From Acidobacteriota bacterium (GTDB taxonomy: Bacteria > Acidobacteriota > Blastocatellia > Pyrinomonadales > Pyrinomonadaceae): a stretch of 54,200 nt of DNA. Shown here piece after piece: positions 50,616-54,200 of the stretch (the stretch's first letter is position 1; every line of letters begins with the position of its first letter). A model generated the notes under the pieces. That model saw only the letters and a list, made by a program, of their open reading frames with translations, was not told where the DNA came from and ran no database searches. The stretch lies in assembly GCA_019239425.1 (NCBI GenBank), contig JAFAZX010000055.1:1-54200 (forward strand), read 5' to 3'. The translations under genes were made by a program, and so were the position numbers.

Positions 50616-52385
50616 TTACTTGATGCGGTAGCCGAAGTTATCCTCGTTGTTGAAAATCCAGCCGACGACCGAGCCGATGTGAATCTGCTCCGACACGTAC
50701 GCGTCGCGCGTGAAGGCCGCCGAGCCGCGCTCGCGGATGCGCTCGGTCGCGTGGCCCATCGTCTCGAAGCGCCTGCGCCAGTGCTCCATGTTCTGCGGGC
50801 GCAGGTCGACCCAGCCCTTCGCGGCCCAGGCCTCCACCTGCTCCGGCCCCGCGACCTGCGCGGTCGTCTCGTTCTTCACCTCGGGGATGCGTATGTATGG
50901 CCCGCGGATGAGCGAGCGGCCGTCGGGCGTCAGGATGGGGAAGCCGACCGAGACGATGCTGTTGCGCAGGCGCTCGTCCCTTTGCAACAGCGCGTAGGTC
51001 TCCTCGGCCAACTGCGCGCCCGGCCGCCTGACAACCTCACTTAGTTTATCGTCGCAGACGAGGCGGAGCAGGTAAGCCTCCCAGAGGAGCTTGCCGAGTT
51101 CGGGCGGCCCGAGGTCGCCGAGCGCGACGGACGGAATCTCGCGCTCGCGCTCGAGCTTCTCCAACTCCTGTATCGCGAGGTGGCGCAGGTAGCCCGCGCG
51201 GTAGGACGGGTTCATCGAGACGCCGTCGATGGCGCCGATCACGTCGTAGCCCGTGCTGCTGCCCTTCACTTCTAAAACGACCTGCCGCGCGATCTCCTCG
51301 GGCGTGATGAACTCCATCTGCCCCATGTAGGTGATGGCCTGAAACTCGCCCTTCGTGAAGAGGCCGTTCTCGCCGGTGTTGACGACGGCCAGCTCCAGGT
51401 CGCCTAAAGCTTCGTAAGCGTCTGCCTCCCCTCCGGGGCGCAGGCGCAGACTCCCGCCGAGGTCGAGCGGCTCGGTGCGGCTTGTGTAGAGCTTGAGGTT
51501 CTGCCCCGGCACGCCGACCTTCCCCTTGCCCTTCACGCGCAGCCTTCGGAAGCCGATGTCGGAGTAGCCGATCATCGCCGCCGGCTTGAACTCCTTGACC
51601 GCCGGCCCGCCGAGCGTGCGCGCCATCAGGTAGAGGAGCCCCGTGTGCGCGAACGCGATGGCCGTCTTCTCCATCAGCGTCGCCGAGGGCGAGTCCTCGG
51701 AGTGCGTGTAGGGGATGTTCAGCCCCATGCCGCCCGTGCCCGTCGTCCCGACCTTCAGGTAGAGGCGCGTGTTCACCTGCCGCATCGCGCGGTTGATGAG
51801 GAGGACGTGCCGGACGAGCTGCGGGACGGACTGCGAGACGAGCACCGTCTCGAGCGCGCTCCCGGCCGCGCCCAACAGCCCGCCCAACTCTTCCGTGCCG
51901 CCGTTCGCCGCGGCTTCGAGTTCGTCGAACTGCCGCTTCGCCAGATCCGACGCGGCGTACACGTCCTGGTAGCTGAAGGCGGTCGCCGTGTTGATGCTGT
52001 CGATGACGACGTGCGGCGGGTGGTCGAGGATGAGCCGCACCAGCTCAGACCTCTCGTACGCCCCGTCGAGATTCAGGAAGAGGTCTTCGTAGAGCGCCGC
52101 GCGGTACTCGCCGCCGGCCAGAAGCTCGGCGCGGCTGAGCGGGCGCTCGCGCCGCGGCGGGTTCCACTCGGAGCGCACGAAGATGTCGCCGGGCGCCCCG
52201 GTGAAGAGCACGTCGGGGAAGTCGCGCCGCAGACGCCCGACCGCCCCGTCCACCTCCTCGGTCGAGAGGCCCGAGATGACGATCTGCCGCGGCTCCAGCT
52301 CGCGCGCGATCTCCTGCGCGATCTGCTGGCCGACCATCCCGGCGCCGCCGAGCAGCAGGTATGTTTCGCCCTTGATGCCGCGCAT
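50616..52385 (-). CDS. Rossmann-fold dehydrogenase-like protein inside pheS-pheT
   Basis: A 589-residue protein with an N-terminal nucleotide-binding GGAGMVGQQIA motif (residues about 13-23) and an extended dehydrogenase-like region. No signal peptide or membrane segment is seen. Internal landmarks are NTGENGLFTKGEFQAITYMGQMEF and STGYDVIGAIDGVSMNPSYRAGYLRH. I recognise no catalytic family; a short-chain/epimerase-like or inositol-phosphate-synthase-like fold is possible. It starts 39 bases after pheS and ends 5 bases before pheT, so it is translated within the same unit. GGAGG precedes its ATG. Confidence 0.75.
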   Translation of the reverse strand: MRGIKGETYLLLGGAGMVGQQIAQEIARELEPRQIVISGLSTEEVDGAVGRLRRDFPDVLFTGAPGDIFVRSEWNPPRRERPLSRAELLAGGEYRAALYEDLFLNLDGAYERSELVRLILDHPPHVVIDSINTATAFSYQDVYAASDLAKRQFDELEAAANGGTEELGGLLGAAGSALETVLVSQSVPQLVRHVLLINRAMRQVNTRLYLKVGTTGTGGMGLNIPYTHSEDSPSATLMEKTAIAFAHTGLLYLMARTLGGPAVKEFKPAAMIGYSDIGFRRLRVKGKGKVGVPGQNLKLYTSRTEPLDLGGSLRLRPGGEADAYEALGDLELAVVNTGENGLFTKGEFQAITYMGQMEFITPEEIARQVVLEVKGSSTGYDVIGAIDGVSMNPSYRAGYLRHLAIQELEKLEREREIPSVALGDLGPPELGKLLWEAYLLRLVCDDKLSEVVRRPGAQLAEETYALLQRDERLRNSIVSVGFPILTPDGRSLIRGPYIRIPEVKNETTAQVAGPEQVEAWAAKGWVDLRPQNMEHWRRRFETMGHATERIRERGSAAFTRDAYVSEQIHIGSVVGWIFNNEDNFGYRIK

Positions 52386-52424
52386 CGGTCGAGTCCTCCG
52401 CGTGGTGAGATTCCGAAGCCGCCT

Positions 52425-53519
52425 TTAGAACTGTTCGAGGAAGCGCAGGTCGTTCTCGAAGAGGAGGCGGATGTCGTCGAGCTCGTACATGAGGCCGCAC
52501 ATGCGGTCGATGCCGAGGCCGAAGGCGAAGCCCGAGAACTCCTCGGGGTCGATGTTCACCGCCTTGAGCACGTTCGGGTGCACCATCCCCGACCCGCCCA
52601 GCTCGATCCAGCCAGAGCCTTTGCAGAGCCGGCAGCCAGCCCCCCCGCACTTGAAGCAGGAGTAGTCGGCCTCCATCGAAGGCTCCGTGAACGGGAAGTA
52701 GGAGGGCCGAAAGCGCGTCCGCGTGTCGGGGCCGAAGAGGCGGCGGACGAACTCGGAGAGCGTGCCCTTCAGGTGGCCCATGTTGATGCCGCGGTCGACC
52801 AGCAGCCCTTCGACCTGGAAGAACATCGGGTTGTGCGTCGCGTCCGGCGTGTCGCGGCGGAAGACGCGCCCCGGCGCGACGACGCGCAGGGGCGGCCGAC
52901 GCTTCTGCATCGCGTGAATCTGCACGGTCGAGGTCTGGGAGCGAAGGCTCAGGCCGTCGGTCGTGTAGAAGGTGTCCTGCGGCGAGCGCGCGGGGTGCAG
53001 CTCGGGGATGTTGAGCGCGGTGAAGTTGTAGAAGTCCGTCTCGACTTCCGGCCCGTCCTCCACGGCGTAGCCCATCGAGACGAAGATGTCCTCGATGCGC
53101 TGGCGCAGGAGCGTGATGGGGTGCAGGTGCCCGCGCCGCGGCCTGCGGCCGGGCAGCGTCACGTCCACGCGCTCGCGCTCGACCTTGAGTTGGCCGATAC
53201 GGTTATCGAGTGCGGCCTGCGCCTCGTCGAGCTTCGTGGCGACTTCGTTGTTGAGCGCCTGGACGCGCTGGCCGAAGGCGGCGCGCTCCTCGGCGGGCAC
53301 GCGCCCGATCAGCTTCATCAACTGCGCGAGCGCGCTCTTCTTGGCCGTGTGGCGCGTGCGCAGCTCGCCCAGCTCGCGCAGAAGCGTTTCCGCCTCGCCG
53401 AGCGAGAGACCTTCCGTGCCCGCGCCGCCTTGAAAGCGAGCGAAGCGTTCGAACTCTCGCTCGAACGCTTCGCGCACGGCTGCGACTTGTGCGTCGTAGT
53501 CAACCGCTTCGGAACTCAT
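52425..53519 (-). CDS. pheS: Phenylalanyl-tRNA synthetase alpha subunit
   Basis: A 364-residue catalytic subunit. Residues 1-95 form the antiparallel coiled coil that holds tRNA. The class II core shows HPITLLRQRIEDIFVSMGY, RSQTSTVQIHAM, VVAPGRVFRRDTPDATHNPMFFQVEGL (motif 2) and FAFGLGIDRMCGLMY (motif 3). A CFKCGGAGCRLCKGSGW segment gives a four-cysteine knuckle, seen in other bacterial PheS. Downstream on the same strand come the Rossmann protein and pheT. Confidence 0.95.
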   Translation of the reverse strand: MSSEAVDYDAQVAAVREAFEREFERFARFQGGAGTEGLSLGEAETLLRELGELRTRHTAKKSALAQLMKLIGRVPAEERAAFGQRVQALNNEVATKLDEAQAALDNRIGQLKVERERVDVTLPGRRPRRGHLHPITLLRQRIEDIFVSMGYAVEDGPEVETDFYNFTALNIPELHPARSPQDTFYTTDGLSLRSQTSTVQIHAMQKRRPPLRVVAPGRVFRRDTPDATHNPMFFQVEGLLVDRGINMGHLKGTLSEFVRRLFGPDTRTRFRPSYFPFTEPSMEADYSCFKCGGAGCRLCKGSGWIELGGSGMVHPNVLKAVNIDPEEFSGFAFGLGIDRMCGLMYELDDIRLLFENDLRFLEQF

Positions 53520-53554
53520 CGGAGAGTCCTCTCATCAGTCTTCCCTGCCCAGTC

Positions 53555-53932
53555 CTAGGCCGCAGCCTGCGGCCGGTTCTCGATGGCGGTGCGCGCCTGC
53601 CCCGCCAGCTCGGCGAACGCGTCGGGCGAGTTGGCGGCGAGGTCTGCGAGCGCCTTGCGGTCGAGCTCGATGCCGGCCAGCGTCAGGCCGTGCATGAACT
53701 GCGAGTAGTTCAGGCCGTTGACGCGCGCGGCGGCGCCGATGCGGACGATCCACAGGCTGCGGAAGTCGCGCTTCTTGAGCTTGCGGCCGGTGTACGCGAA
53801 CTTCAGGCCGCGCTCGACCGACTCCTTCGCCGAGCGGTACAGCTTCGACTTGGTGCCCCGGTACCCCTTAGCAAGATCGAGTATCTTCTTGCGCTTCTCC
53901 GTGCGCTTGTTCCCACGTTTTGCCCTAGGCAT
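53555..53932 (-). CDS. rplT: Ribosomal protein L20
   Basis: A 125-residue, basic protein. PRAKRGNKRTEKRKKILDLAKGYRG and SLWIVRIGAAARVNGLNYSQFMHGL are the L20 signatures. It binds 23S rRNA early in large-subunit assembly. ACGGAGG is placed ideally before ATG 53932. It lies between rpmI and pheS in the usual infC-rpmI-rplT-pheST order. Confidence 0.97.
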   Translation of the reverse strand: MPRAKRGNKRTEKRKKILDLAKGYRGTKSKLYRSAKESVERGLKFAYTGRKLKKRDFRSLWIVRIGAAARVNGLNYSQFMHGLTLAGIELDRKALADLAANSPDAFAELAGQARTAIENRPQAAA

Positions 53933-53955
53933 GACTAAAACCTCCGTTTAATTAA

Positions 53956-54043
53956 AGGATGAAGGCGGAAGGATGAAGGATGAACAAGGCGCCGTCGGAG
54001 AGTCGTCTTAACTTCATCCTTCCGCCTTCATCCTTCATCCTTT
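53956..54043. repeat. Inverted repeat of AGGATGA heptamers, arms shuffled
   Basis: Left arm 53956-53984 reads AGGATGA, AGGCGGA, AGGATGA, AGGATGA. The reverse complement of the right arm (54013-54043) reads AGGATGA, AGGATGA, AGGCGGA, AGGATGA. The same units occur in a different order, so pairing has four mismatches in full register. It lies between rpmI and rplT. Confidence 0.9.
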
Positions 54044-54046
54044 CCC

Positions 54047-54200
54047 TCAGCTCCGCCCGTAGGGCAGCATGCGCTCGATGCGCACCTCGTCGGCCTCGGA
54101 GACGAGCACGTCGATGTCGAGCGAGCGCTTCCGCTTGGCCGTCTTCTTCGTCAGGATGTGGCGCGCGTGCGAGTGGCCGCGCTTGACCTTGCCCGACGCG
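54047..54200 (-). CDS. rpmI: Ribosomal protein L35, N-terminus outside window
   Basis: The frame from the window edge reads SGKVKRGHSHARHILTKKTAKR and then KRSLDIDVLVSEADEVRIERMLPYGRS before the stop at 54047. The ILTKKTAKRKR segment and RMLPY ending are those of L35. About 51 codons are visible. The start and any infC gene lie beyond the window. Confidence 0.95.
   Translation of the reverse strand, partial: ASGKVKRGHSHARHILTKKTAKRKRSLDIDVLVSEADEVRIERMLPYGRS

Noticed and set aside
53520..53554. T-box or attenuator leader before pheS
   Set aside because: Only about 35 bases separate rplT and pheS, too short for such a leader.

Overview
This window is GC-rich, densely coded bacterial chromosome, most likely from the phylum Acidobacteriota (class Blastocatellia is plausible). 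The best lineage evidence is three very large TonB-dependent receptors that begin with a carboxypeptidase-regulatory-like domain (the Oar-like type typical of Acidobacteriota), a secretin carrying a C-terminal cohesin-like domain, and many secreted proteins of unknown function. This assignment is inference. No ribosomal RNA or tRNA gene was seen.

Layout. 1-6 kb: a partial AlkZ-like winged-helix protein, an outer-membrane secretin, a lone receiver-domain response regulator and a duplicated-domain glycine-zipper envelope protein. 6-16 kb: OsmC-like protein, lytic transglycosylase, a CNxC membrane protein, a secreted protein, a DsbA-VKOR disulfide-forming pair, a methyltransferase, a beta-lactamase-like serine hydrolase with a GltS glutamate carrier, and a YtcJ-type amidohydrolase. 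16-20.4 kb: a fused GlcD-GlcE protein followed by GlcF (glycolate oxidation). 20.4-24.8 kb: a polytopic membrane protein head-to-head with a secreted ankyrin protein, then NagA. 24.8-42.5 kb: three giant TonB receptors, a D-aminoacylase, a beta-propeller/EF-hand-like secreted protein and a TPR protein. 42.6-46.4 kb: a PabB-PabC fusion, a secreted metalloprotease-like protein and a YbgC-type thioesterase. 46.4-54.2 kb: a leftward housekeeping block rpmI-rplT-pheS-(Rossmann protein)-pheT-zapB-like-zapA-6S RNA-ymdB.

How the genes fit together. Several products act on the cell envelope or recover its building blocks: transglycosylase, serine hydrolase, NagA, D-aminoacylase, GltS, the receptors and the secretin. 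The housekeeping block couples translation genes to Z-ring accessory proteins and 6S RNA.

The most striking non-coding signal is a set of thirteen long inverted repeats. Each sits just downstream of a gene or of the 6S RNA, and none lies between divergent gene starts. At least eight are built from tandem 7-bp units, with a different unit at different loci, and four share an ACCACAG-type core. Their arms abut or contribute stop codons. A second signal is a 57-bp promoter-like element present upstream of one TonB receptor and upstream of the D-aminoacylase.
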